From Clusia tigrina (Eukaryota > Arthropoda > Insecta > Diptera > Clusiidae), in contig OV050032.1 of assembly GCA_920105625.2 (NCBI GenBank), positions 69,979,879 through 70,043,878 on the forward strand: a stretch of 64,000 bases of DNA. The letters run 5' to 3'. Positions within the stretch are counted from its first letter, which is position 1. The number at the start of each line of letters is the position of its first letter. The translations under genes and the position numbers were made by a program. Positions 12,545 to 23,774 of this stretch are shown here, piece by piece. Under the pieces are notes generated by a model that made no database searches, was not told the DNA's origin, and saw only the letters and a list, made by a program, of their open reading frames with translations.

Positions 12545-14840
12545 CGTACCGTATAGAAGTTAGGGCCATTTGAAGTTTTATCAGTGTTTGATTTTGGACT
12601 CAAGGGTAGCATAGCTTTGAGCGATAACTTAAATTGACAAGAGGCTCGAGTTCTTTATTGTTACAAAATTTCAAGGTTTTATGACGCTCCAGTAAAAAGT
12701 TACAAGCATTTCTATGTTGCAAACTTTGATAGGTGGAGGACGTACCGTATACAAGTTAGGGCCATTTGTAGTTTTATCAGTGTTTGATTTGGGACTCAAG
12801 GGTAGTATAGCTTTGAGCGATTGCTTAAATTGACAAGAGGCTCGAGTACTTTATTGTTACAAAATTTCAAGGTTTTAAGACGTTCCAGTAAAAAGTTACA
12901 AGCATTTGTATGTTGCAAACTTTGATAGGTGTAGGACGTACCGTATAGAAGTTAGGGCCATTTGAATTTTTCTCAGTGTTTGATTTGGGACTCAAGGGTA
13001 GCATAGCTTTGAGCGATAGCTTAAATTGATAAGAGGCTCGAGTACTTTATTGTCACAAAATTTCAAGGTTTTATAACGCTCTAGCAAAAAGTTACAAGCA
13101 TTTGAATGTTGCAAACTTTCATAAGTCTAGGACGCACCGTATTGAAGTTAGGGCCATTTGAAGTTTTATCAGTGTTTGATTTTGGACTCAAGGGTAGCAT
13201 AGCTTTGAGCGATAGCTTAAATTGATAAGAGGCTCGAGTACTTTATTGTCACAAAATTTCAAGGTTTTATAACGCTCTAGCAAAAAGTTACAAGCATTTG
13301 AATGTTGCAAACTTTGATAGGTGGAGGACGTACCGTATACAAGTTAGGGCCATTTGTAGTTTTATCAGTGTTTGATTTGGGACTCATGGGTAGTATAGCT
13401 TTGAGCGATAGCTTAAATTGACAAGAGGCTCGAGTACTTTATTGTTACAAAATTTCAAGGTTTTATGACGCTCCAGTAAAAAGTTACAAGCATTTGTATG
13501 TTGCAAACTTTGATAGGTGTAGGACGTACCGTATAGAAGTTAGGGCCATTTGAAGTTTTCTCAGTGTTTGATTTGTGACTCAAGGGTAGGATAGCTTTGA
13601 GCGATAACTTAAATTGACAAGAGCCTCGAGTACTTTATTGTTACAAAATTTCAAGGTTTTATGACACTCCAGCAAAAAGTTACAAGCATTTGTATGTTGC
13701 AAACTTTGATAGGTGGAGGACGTACCGTATAGAAGATAGGGCCATTTGAAGTTTTATCAGTGTTTGATTTGGGACTCAAGGGTAGCATAGCTTTGAGCGA
13801 TAGCTTAAATTGATAAGAGGCTCGAGTACTTTATTGTCACAAAGTTTCAAGGTTTTATAACGCTCTAGCAAAAAGTTACAAGCATTTGAATGTTGCAAAC
13901 TTTCATAAGTCTAGGACGCACCGTATTGAAGTTAGGGCCATTTGAAGTTTTATCAGTGTTTGATTTGGGACTCAAGGGTAGCATAGCTTTGAGCGATAAC
14001 TTAAATTGACAAGAGGCTCGAGTACTTTATTGTTACAAAATTTAAAGCTTCTATGACGCTCCAGTAAAAAGTTAAAAGCATTTGATTGTTGCAAAATTTG
14101 ATAGGTGTCGGACGCACCGTATAGAAGTTAGGGCCATTTGAAGTTTTATCAGTGTTTGATTTGGGACTCAAGGCTAGCATAGCTATGAGGTATAGCTTAA
14201 ATTGACAAGAGACTTGAGTACTTTATTGTTACAAATATTCAAGGTTTTATGACGCTCCAGTAAAACGTTACAAGAATTTGTATGCTGCTCTTTGATAGGT
14301 GGAGGACGTACCGTCTAGAAGTTAGGGCCATTTGAAGTTTTATCAGTGTTTGATTTGGGACTCAAGGGTAGCATAGCTTTAAGCGATAGCTTAAATTGAC
14401 AAGAGGCTCGAGTACTTTATTGTTACAAAATTTCAAGGTTTTATGACGCTCCAGTAAAAAGTTACAAGCATTTGTATGTTGCAAACTTTGATAGGTGGAG
14501 GACGTACCGTATAGAATTTAGGGCCATTTGAAGTTTTATGAGTGTTTGATTTGGGACTCAAGCGTGGTGTAGCTTTGAGCGATAGCTTAAATTGACAAGA
14601 GGCTCGAGTACTTTATTGTTACAAAATTTCAAGGTTTTATGACGCTCCAGTAAAAAGTTACAAGCATTGTATGTTGCAAACTTTGATATGTGTAGGACGT
14701 ACCGTATAGAAGTTAGGGCCATTTGAAGTTTTCTCAGTGTTTTATTTGGGACTCAAGGGTAGCATAGTTTTGAGCGATAACTTAAATTGACAAGAGGCTA
14801 TAGTACTTTATTGTTACAAAATTTCAAGGTTTTATGACGC
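12545..14840 (+). repeat. Segmental block, source-like copy of 16458-18557
   Basis: Up to about 13120 the offset to the downstream copy is 3913. After that it is 3717, a difference of exactly 196, so the downstream copy lacks one monomer. Markers include CATAAG at 13120 and 17033, GACTCATGGG at 13381 and 17098, TTTGTGAC at 13572 and 17289, and a GCATTGTATG 1-bp deletion at 14664 and 18381. Similarity ends near 14840. Confidence 0.88.
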
Positions 14841-16457
14841 TCCAGAAAAAAGTTACAAGCCTTTGTATGTTGCAAACTTTGATTGGTGTAGGACGTACCG
14901 TATAGAAGTTAGGGCCATTTGAAGTTTTATCCGTGTTTGATTTGGGACTCAAGGGTAGCATAGCTTTGAGCGACAGCTTAAATTGATAAGAGGCTCGAGT
15001 ACTTTATTGTCAAAAAATTTCAAGGTTTTATAACGCTCTAGCAAAAAGTTACAAGCATTTGAATGTTGCAAACTTTCATAAGTCTAGGACGCACCGTATT
15101 GAAGTTAGGGCCATTTGAAGTTTTATCAGTGTTTGATTTGGGACTCAAGGGTAGCATAGCTTTGAGCGATAACTTAAATTGACAAGAGGCTCGAGTACTT
15201 TATTGTTACAAAATTTAAAGATTCTACGACGCTCCAGTAAAAAGTTAAAAGCATTTGATTGTTGCAAAATTTGATAGGTGTAGGACGCACCGTATAGAAA
15301 TTAGGGCCATTTGAAGTTTTATCAGTGTTTGATTTGGGACTCAAGGGTAGCATAGCTATGAGGTATATCTTAAATTGACAAGAGGCTTGAGTACTTTATT
15401 GTTACAAATATTCAAGGTTTTATGACGCTCTAGTAAAACGTTACAAGAATGTGTATGCTGCTCTTTGATAGGTGTCGGACGCACCGTCTAGAAGTTAGGG
15501 CCATTTGAAGTTTTATCAGTGTTTGATTTGGGACTCAAGGGTAGCATAGCTTTGAGCGATAGCTTAAATTGACAAGAGGCTCGAGTACTTTATTGTTACA
15601 AAATTTCAAGTTTTTATGACGCTGCAGTAAAAAGTTACAAGAATTTGTATGTTGCAAACTTTGATAGGTGGAGGACGTACCGTATAGAATTTAGGGCTAT
15701 TTGAAGTTTTCTCAGTGTTTGATTTGGGACTCAAGCTTAGTATAGATTTGAGCGATAACTTAAATTGATAAGAGGCTCGAGTACTTTATTGTTACAAAAT
15801 TTAAAGATTCTATGACGCTCCAGTAAAAAGTTTAAAGCATTTGATTGTTGCAAAATTTGATAGGTGTCGGACGCACCGTATAGAAGTTAGGGCCATTTGA
15901 AGTTTTATCAGTGTTTGATTTGGGACTCAAGGCTAGCATAGCTATGAGGTATAGCTTAAATTGACAAGAGGCTTGAGTACTTTATTGTTACAAATATTCA
16001 AGGTTTTATGACGCTCCAGTAAAACGTTACAAGAATTTGTATGCTGCTCTTTGATAGGTGGAGGACGTACCGTCTAGAAGTTAGGGCCATTTGAAGTTTT
16101 ATCAGTGTTTGATTTGGGACTCAAGGTTAGCATAGCTTTGAGCGATAGCTTAAATTGACAAGAGGCTCGAGTACTTTATTGTTACAAAATTGCAAGGTTT
16201 TATGACGCTCCAGTAAAAAGTTACAAGCATTTGTATGTTGCAAACTTTGATAGTTGGAGGACGTACCGTATAGAATTTAGGGCCATTTGAAGTTTTATGA
16301 GTGTTTGATTTGGGACTCAAGCGTGGTATAGCTTTGAGCGATAGCTTAAATTGACAAGAGGCTCGAGTACTTTATTGTTACAAAATTTCAAGGTTTTATG
16401 ACGCTCCAGTAAAAAGTTACAAGCATTTGTATGTTGCAAACTTTGATATGTGTAGGA

Positions 16458-18557
16458 CGTACCGTATAGAAGTTAGGGCCATTTGAAGTTTTATCAGTGT
16501 TTGATTTTGGACTCAAGGGTAGCATAGCTTTGAGCGATAACTTAAATTGACAAGAGGCTCGAGTTCTTTATTGTTACAAAATTTCAAGGTTTTATGACGC
16601 TCCAATAAAAAGTTACAAGCATTTGTATGTTGCAAACTTTGATATTTGGAGGACGTACCGTATACAAGTTAGGGCCATTTGTAGTTTTATCAGTGTTTGA
16701 TTTGGGACTCAAGGGTAGTATAGCTTTGAGCGATTGCTTAAATTGACAAGAGGCTCGAGTACTTTATTGTTACAAAATTTCAAGGTTTTATGACGTTCCA
16801 GTAAAAAGTTACAAGCATTTGTATGTTGCAAACTTTGATAGGTGTAGGACGTACCGTATAGAAGTTAGGGCCATTTGAATTTTTCTCAGTGTTTGATTTG
16901 GGACTCAAGGGTAGCATAGCTTTGAGCGATAGCTTAAATTGATAAGAGGCTCGAGTACTTTATTGTCACAAAATTTCAAGGTTTTATAACGCTCTAGCAA
17001 AAAGTTACAAGCATTTGAATGTTGCAAACTTTCATAAGTCTAGGACGCACCGTATTGAAGTTAGGGCCATTTGTAGTTTTATCAGTGTTTGATTTGGGAC
17101 TCATGGGTAGTATAGCTTTGAGCGATAGCTTAAATTGACAAGAGGCTCGAGTACTTTATTGTTACAAAATTTCAAGGTTTTATGACGCTCCAGTAAAAAG
17201 TTACAAGCATTTGTATGTTGCAAACTTTGATAGGTGTAGGACGTACCGTATAGAAGTTAGGGCCATTTGAAGTTTTCTCAGTGTTTGATTTGTGACTCAA
17301 GGGTAGCATAGCTTTGAGCGATAACTTAAATTGACAAGAGCCTCGAGTACTTTATTGTTACAAAATTTCAAGGTTTTATGACACTCCAGCAAAAAGTTAC
17401 AAGCATTTGTATGTTGCAAACTTTGATAGGTGGAGGACGTACCGTATAGAAGATAGGGCCATTTGAAGTTTTATCAGTGTTTGATTTGGGACTCAAGGGT
17501 AGCATAGCTTTGAGCGATAGCTTAAATTGACAAGAGGCTCGAGTACTTTATTGTCACAAAATTTCAAGGTTTTATAACGCTCTAGCAAAAAGTTACAAGC
17601 ATTTGAATGTTGCAAACTTTCATAAGTCTAGGACGCACCGTATTGAAGTTAGGGCCATTTGAAGTTTTATCAGTGTTTGATTTGGGACTCAAGGGTAGCA
17701 TAGCTTTGAGCGATAACTTAAATTGACAAGAGGCTCGAGTTCTTTATTGTTACAAAATTTAAAGCTTCTATGACGCTCCAGTAAAAAGTTAAAAGCATTT
17801 GATTGTTGCAAAATTTGATAGGTGTCGGACGCACCGTATAGAAGTTAGGGCCATTTGAAGTTTTATCAGTGTTTGATTTGGGACTCAAGGCTAGCATAGC
17901 TATGAGGTATAGCTTAAATTGACAAGAGACTTGAGTACTTTATTGTTACAAATATTCAAGGTTTTATGACGCTCCAGTAAAACGTTACAAGAATTTGTAT
18001 GCTGCTCTTTGATAGGTGGAGGACGTACCGTCTAGAAGTTAGGGCCATTTGAAGTTTTATCAGTGTTTGATTTGGGACTCAAGGGTAGCATAGCTTTAAG
18101 CGATAGCTTAAATTGACAAGAGGCTCGAGTACTTTATTGTTACAAAATTTCAAGGTTTTATGACGCTCCAGTAAAAAGTTACAAGCATTTGTATGTTGCA
18201 AACTTTGATAGGTGGAGGACGTACCGTATAGAATTTAGGGCCATTTGAAGTTTTATGAGTGTTTGATTTGGGACTCAAGCGTGGTGTAGCTTTGAGCGAT
18301 AGCTTAAATTGACAAGAGGCTCGAGTACTTTATTGTTACAAAATTTCAAGGTTTTATGACGCTCCAGTAAAAAGTTACAAGCATTGTATGTTGCAAACTT
18401 TGATATGTGTAGGACGTACCGTATAGAAGTTAGGGCCATTTGAAGTTTTCTCAGTGTTTGATTTGGGACTCAAGGGTAGCATAGTTTTGAGCGATAACTT
18501 AAATTGACAAGAGGCTATAGTACTTTATTGTTACAAAATTTCAAGGTTTTATGACGC
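16458..18557 (+). repeat. Segmental block, copy lacking one monomer
   Basis: This is the downstream partner of 12545-14840. Near 17040-17080 an S-type unit runs straight into the CATTTGTAGTTTTATC variant that in the other copy lies one monomer further on. Exactly 196 bp are absent. Downstream, after another break, material matching 15480-15780 continues at offset 3130 (GACGCTGCAG, with GCTGCAG at 15621 and 18751), a further loss of three monomers relative to the 3717 offset. Confidence 0.87.
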
Positions 18558-18869
18558 TCCAGTAAAAAGTTACAAGCATTGTATGTTGCAAACTTTGATA
18601 TGTGTAGGACGTACCGTCTAGAAGTTAGGGCCATTTGAAGTTTTATCAGTGTTTGATTTGGGACTCAAGGGTAGCATAGCTTTGGGCGATAGCTTAAATT
18701 GACAAGAGGCTCGAGTACTTTATTGTTACAAAATTTCAAGTTTTTATGACGCTGCAGTAAAAAGTTACAAGCATTTGTATGTTGCAAACTTTGATAGGTG
18801 GAGGACGTACTGTATAGAATTTAGGGCTATTTGAAGTTTTATCAGTGTTTGATTTGGGACTCAAGCTTA

Positions 18870-20988
18870 GTATAGCTTTGAGCGATAACTTAAATTGATA
18901 AGAGGCTCGAGTACTTTATTGTTACAAAATTTATAGATTCTATGACGCTCCAGTAAAAAGTTTAAAGCATTTGATTGTTGCAAAATTTGATAGGTGTAGG
19001 ACGCACCGTATAGAAGTTAGGGCCATTTGAAGTTTTATCAGTGTTTGATTTGGGACTCAAGGGTAGCATAGCTATGAGGTATAGTTTAAATTGGCAAGAG
19101 GCTTGAGTACTTTATTGTTACAAATATTCAAGGTTTTATGACGCTCTAGTAAAACGTTACAAGAATTTGTATGCTGCTCTTTGATAGGTGGAGGACGTAC
19201 CGTCTAGAAGTTAGGGCCATTTGAAGTTTTATCAGTGTTTCATTTGGGACTCAAGGCTAGCATAGCTTTGAGCGATAGCTTAAATTGACAAGAGGCTCGA
19301 GTACTTTATTGTTACAAAATTTCAAGGTTTTATGACGCTCCAGTAAAAAGTTACAAGCATTTGTATGTTGCAAACTTTGATAGTGGGGGACGTACCGTAT
19401 AGAATTTAGGGCCATTTGAAGTTTTATCAGTGTTTGATTTGGGACTCAAGCTTAGTATAGCTTTGAGCGATAGCTTAAATTGACAAGAGGTTCGAGTACT
19501 TTATTGTTACAAAATTTCAAGGTTTTATGACGCTCCAGTAAAAAGTTACAAGCATTTGTATGTTGCAAAGTTTGATAGGTGTAGGACGTACCGTATAGAA
19601 GTTAGGGCCATTTGAAGTTTTTTCAGTGTTTGATTTGGGACTCAAGGGTAGCATAGCTTTGAGCGATAACTTAAATTGACAAGAGGCTCGAGTACTTTAT
19701 TGTTACAGAATTTCAAGGTTTTATGACGCTCCAGAAAAAAGTTACAAGCATTTGTATGTTGCAAACTTTGATAGGTGTAGGACGTTCCGTATAGAAGTTA
19801 GGGCCATTTGAAGTTTTATCAGTGTTTGATTTGGGACTCAAGGTTAGCATAGCTTTGAGCGATAGCTTAAATTGATAAGAGGCTCGAGTACTTTATTGTC
19901 ACAAAATTTCAAGGTTTTATGACGCTCTAGCAAAAAGGTACAAGCATTTGAATGTTGCAAACTTTCATAAGTCTAGGACGCACCGTATTGAAGTTAGGGC
20001 CATTTGAAGTTTTATCAGTGTTTGATTTGGGACTCAAGGGTAGCATAGCTTTGAGCGATAACTTAAATTGACAAGAGGCTCGAGTACTTTATTGTTACAA
20101 AATTTAAAGATTCTACGACGCTCCAGTAAAAAGTTAAAAGCATTTGATTGTTGCAAAATTTGATAGGTGTAGGACGCACCGTATTGAAGTTAGGGCCATT
20201 TGAAGTTTTATCAGTGTTTGATTTGGGACTCAAGGGTAGCATAGCTATGAGGTATAGCTTAAATTGGCAAGAGGCTTGAGTACTTTATTGTTACAAATAT
20301 TCAAGGTTTTATGACGCTCTAGTAAAACGTTACAAGAATTTGTATGCTGCTCTTTGATAGGTGGAGGACGTACCGTCTAGAAGTTAGGGCCATTTGAAGT
20401 TTCATCAGTGTTTGATTTGGGACTCAAGGCTAGCATAGCTTTGAGCGATAGCTTAAATTGGCAAGAGGCTCGAGTACTTTATTGTTACAAAATTTCAAGG
20501 TTTTATGACGCTCCAGTAAAAAGTTACAAGCATTTGTATGTTGCAAACTTTGATAGTGGGGGACGTACCGTATAGAATTTAGGGCCATTTGAAGTTTTAT
20601 CAGTGTTTGATTTGGGACTCAAGCTTAGTATAGCTTTGAGCGATAGCTTAAATTGACAAGAGTTTCGAGTACTTTATTGTTACAAAATTTCAAGGTTTTA
20701 TGACGCTCCAGTAAAAAGTTACAAGCATTTGTATGTTGCAACCTTTGATAGGTGTAGGACGTACCGTATAGAAGTTAGGGCCATTTGAAGTTTTTTCAGT
20801 GTTTGATTTGGGACTCAAGGGTAGCATAGCTTTGAGCGATAACTTAAATTGACAAGAGGCTCGAGTACTTTATTGTTACAAAATTTCAAGGTTTTATGAC
20901 GCTCCAGAAAAAAGTTACAAGCATTTGTATGTTGCAAACTTTGATAGGTGTAGGACGTACCGTATAGAAGTTAGGGCTATTTGAAGTT
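18870..20988 (+). repeat. Six-monomer tandem duplication, period 1173 bp
   Basis: 18870-19815 matches 20043-20988 at offset 1173 (6 x 196 minus 3). The pair shares the shortened TAGTGGGGGACG (19381 and 20554), the CTGCTCTTTG 2-bp deletion and GCTTAGTATAG. The two small deletions inside the unit explain the missing three bases. Several private substitutions show that this pair is older than the HOR-C pair. Confidence 0.85.
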
Positions 20989-21047
20989 TTTTCAGTGTTT
21001 GATTTGGGACTCAAGGGTAGCATAGCTTTGAGCGATAACTTAAATTG

Positions 21048-23772
21048 ACAGGAGGCTCGAGTACTTTATTGTTACAAAATTTAAAGATTTTATGACGCTC
21101 CAATAAAAGTTAAAAGCATTTGATTGTTGCAAAATTTTATAGGTGTAGGACGCACCGTATAGAAGTTAGGGCCATTTGAAGTTTTATCAGTGTTTGATTT
21201 GGGACTCAAGGGTAGCATAGCTATGAGGTATAGCTTAAATTGACAAGAGGCTTGAGTACTTTATTGTTACAAAATTTCAAGGTTTTATGACGCTCCAGCA
21301 AAAAGTTACAAGCATTGGTATGTTGCAAACTTTGATAGGTGTAGGACGTACCGTATAGAAGTTAAGGTCATTTGAAGTTTTATCAGTGTTTGATTTTGGA
21401 CTCAAGGGTAGCATAGCTTTGAGCGATAACCTAAATTGTCAAGAGGCTCGAGTACTTTATTGTTACAAAATTTAAAGGTCTTATGACTCTCCAGTAAAAA
21501 GTTACAAGAATTTGTATGCTGCAAACTTTGATAGGTGGAGGATGTACCGTATAGAAGTTAGTGCCATTTGAAGTTTTATCAGTGTTTGATTTGGGACTCA
21601 AGGGTAGCATAGCTTTGAGCGATAGCTTAAATTGACAAGAGGCTCGAGTACTTTATTGTTACAAAATTTCAAGGTTTTATGACGCTCCAGTAAAAAGTTA
21701 CAAGCATTTGTATGTTGCAAACTTTGATAAGTGGAGGACGTACCGTATAGAAGTTAGGGCCATTTGAAGTTTTATCAGTGTTTGATTTGGGACTCAAGAG
21801 TAGCATAGCTTTGAGCGATAGCTTAAATTGACAAGAGGCTCGAGTACTTTATTGTTACAAAATTTCAAGGATTTATGACGCTCCAGTAAAAAGTTACAAG
21901 CATTTGTATGTTGCAAACTTTGATAGGTGTAGGACGTACCGTATAGAAGTCAGGGCCATTTGAAGTTTTCTCAGTGTTTGATTTGGGACTCAAGGGTAGC
22001 ATAGCTTTGAGCGATAACTTAAATTGACAAGAGGCTCGAGTACTTTATTGTTACAAAATTTAAAGATTTTATGACGCTCCAGTAAAAAGTTAAAAGCATT
22101 TGATTGTTGCAAAATTTGATAGGTGTAGGACGCACCGCATAGAAGTTAGGGCCATTTGAAGTTTTATCAGTGTTTGATTTGGGACTCAAGGGTAGCTTAG
22201 CTATGAGGTATAGCTTAAATTGACAAGAGGCTTGAGTACTTTATTGTTACAAAATTTCAAGGTTTTATAACGCTCCAGTAAAAATTTACAAGCATTTGTA
22301 TGTTGCAAACTTTGATAGGTGTAGGACGTACCGTACAGAAGTTAGGGCCATTTGAAGCTTTATCAGTGTTTGATTTGGGACTCAAGGGTAGCATAGTTTT
22401 GAGCGATAGCTTAAATTGACAAGGGGCTCGAGTACTTTATTGTTACAAAATTTCAAGGTTTTATGACGTTCCAGTAAAAAGTTACAGGAATTTGTATGTT
22501 GCAAATTTTGATAGGTGTAGGACGTACCGTATAGAAGTTAGGGTCATTTGAAGTTTTATCAGTGTTTGATTTTGGACTCAAGGGTAGCATAGCTTGGAGC
22601 GATAGCTTAAATTGTCAAGAGGCTCGAGTACTTTATTGTTACAAAATTTCAAGGTTTTATGACGCTCCAGTAAAAAGTTACAAGCATTTGTATGTTGCAA
22701 ACTTTGATAGGTGTAGGACGTACCGTATAGAAGTTAGAGCCATTTGAAGTTTTCTCAGTGTTTGATTTGGGACTCAAGGGTAGCATAGCTTTGAGCGATA
22801 GCTTAAATTGACAAGGGGCTCGAGTACTTTATTGTTACAAAATTTCAAGGTTTTGTTACACTCCAGCAAAAAGTTACAAGCATTTGTATGTTGCAAACTT
22901 TGATAGGTGTAGGACGTACCGTATCTAAGTTAGGGCCATTTGAAGTTTTATCAGTGTTTGATTTGGGACTCAAGGGTAGCATAGCTTTGAGCGATAGCTT
23001 AAATTGATAAGAGGCTCGAGTACTTTATTGTCACAAAATTTCAAGGTTTTATGACGCTCTAGCAAAAAGTTACAAGCATTTGAATATTGCAAACTTTCAT
23101 AAGTCTAGGAGGCACCGTATTGAAGTTAGGGCCATTTGAAGTTTTATCAGAGTTTGATTTGGGACTCAAGGGTAGCATAGCTTTGAGCGATAACTTAAAT
23201 TGACAAGAGGCTCGAGTACTTTATTGTTACAAAATTTAAAGATTCTATGACGCTAAAGTAAAAAGTTAAAAGCATTTGATTGTTGCAAAATTTGATAGGT
23301 GTCGGACGTACCGTATAGAAGTTAGGGCCATTTGAAGTTTTATCAGTGTTTGATTTGGGACTCAAGGGTAGCATAGCTATGAGGTATAGCTTAAATTGAC
23401 AAGAGGCTTGAGTACTTTATTGTTACAATATTCAAGGTTTTTTGACGCTCCAGTAAAACGTTACAAGAATTTGTATGCTGCTCTTTGATAGGTGGAGGAC
23501 GTACCGTCTAGAAGTTAGGGCCATTTGAAGTTTTATCAGTGTTTGATTTGGGACTCAAGGATAGCATAGCTTTGAGCGATAGCTTAAATTGACAAGAGGC
23601 TCGAGTACTTTATTGTTACAAAATTTCAAGGTTTTATGACGCTCCAGTAAAAAGTTACAAGCATGTATGTTGCAAACTTTGATAGGTGGAGGACGTACCG
23701 TATAGAATTTAGGGCCATTTGAAGTTTTATGAGTGTTTGATTTGGGACTCAGGCGTGGTATAGCTTAAATTG
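21048..23772 (+). repeat. HOR-B copy 1 (14 monomers, 2725 bp)
   Basis: The unit starts at the diagnostic ACAGGAGGCTCGAG (21048), which recurs at 23773, exactly 2725 bp away. The length is 14 x 196 minus 19. The missing bases are a 13-bp deletion near 23760, a 2-bp loss in GCATGTATG, a 2-bp loss in CTGCTCTTTG and single-base losses near 21106 and 23426. It contains an S-K-P cassette at about 22985-23515. About six substitutions distinguish it from copy 2 (for example near 21631, 21737, 22357, 22397, 22925 and 23611). Confidence 0.94.
22562..22757 (+). repeat. Representative 196-bp monomer
   Basis: This unit is given as a reference for phase. It is exactly 196 bp, with the next phase motif at 22758. 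It contains 74 G or C bases (38%) and five CpG sites, including one in CTCGAG and others in GACGC, GACGT and ACCGT. Short A/T tracts lie at monomer positions 82-88, 94-97 and 111-115. One strand is open for 186 bases from a GTG, but 196 is not divisible by three, so the frame is lost in every following unit. Confidence 0.95.
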
Positions 23773-23774
23773 AC
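23755..23774 (+). other. 13-bp deletion between ATAGCTT direct repeats
   Basis: The normal monomer reads GTATAGCTTTGAGCGATAGC, containing two ATAGCTT copies 13 bp apart. Here only one remains (GTGGTATAGCTTAAATTGAC). The same event is present at 26480 and 35672, whereas 39183 and later GCGTGGTATAG units are intact. Loss of one repeat plus the intervening six bases is the signature of slippage or single-strand annealing. Confidence 0.88.

Noticed and set aside
22562..22747. Open frames of 61-72 codons recurring on both strands across most of the window
   Set aside because: They are the same one-monomer frame repeated with the satellite. They start at GTG or arbitrary positions and cannot continue, because 196 is not a multiple of three. 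They show no recognisable domain, and the opposite strand is equally open. I do not annotate them as genes.
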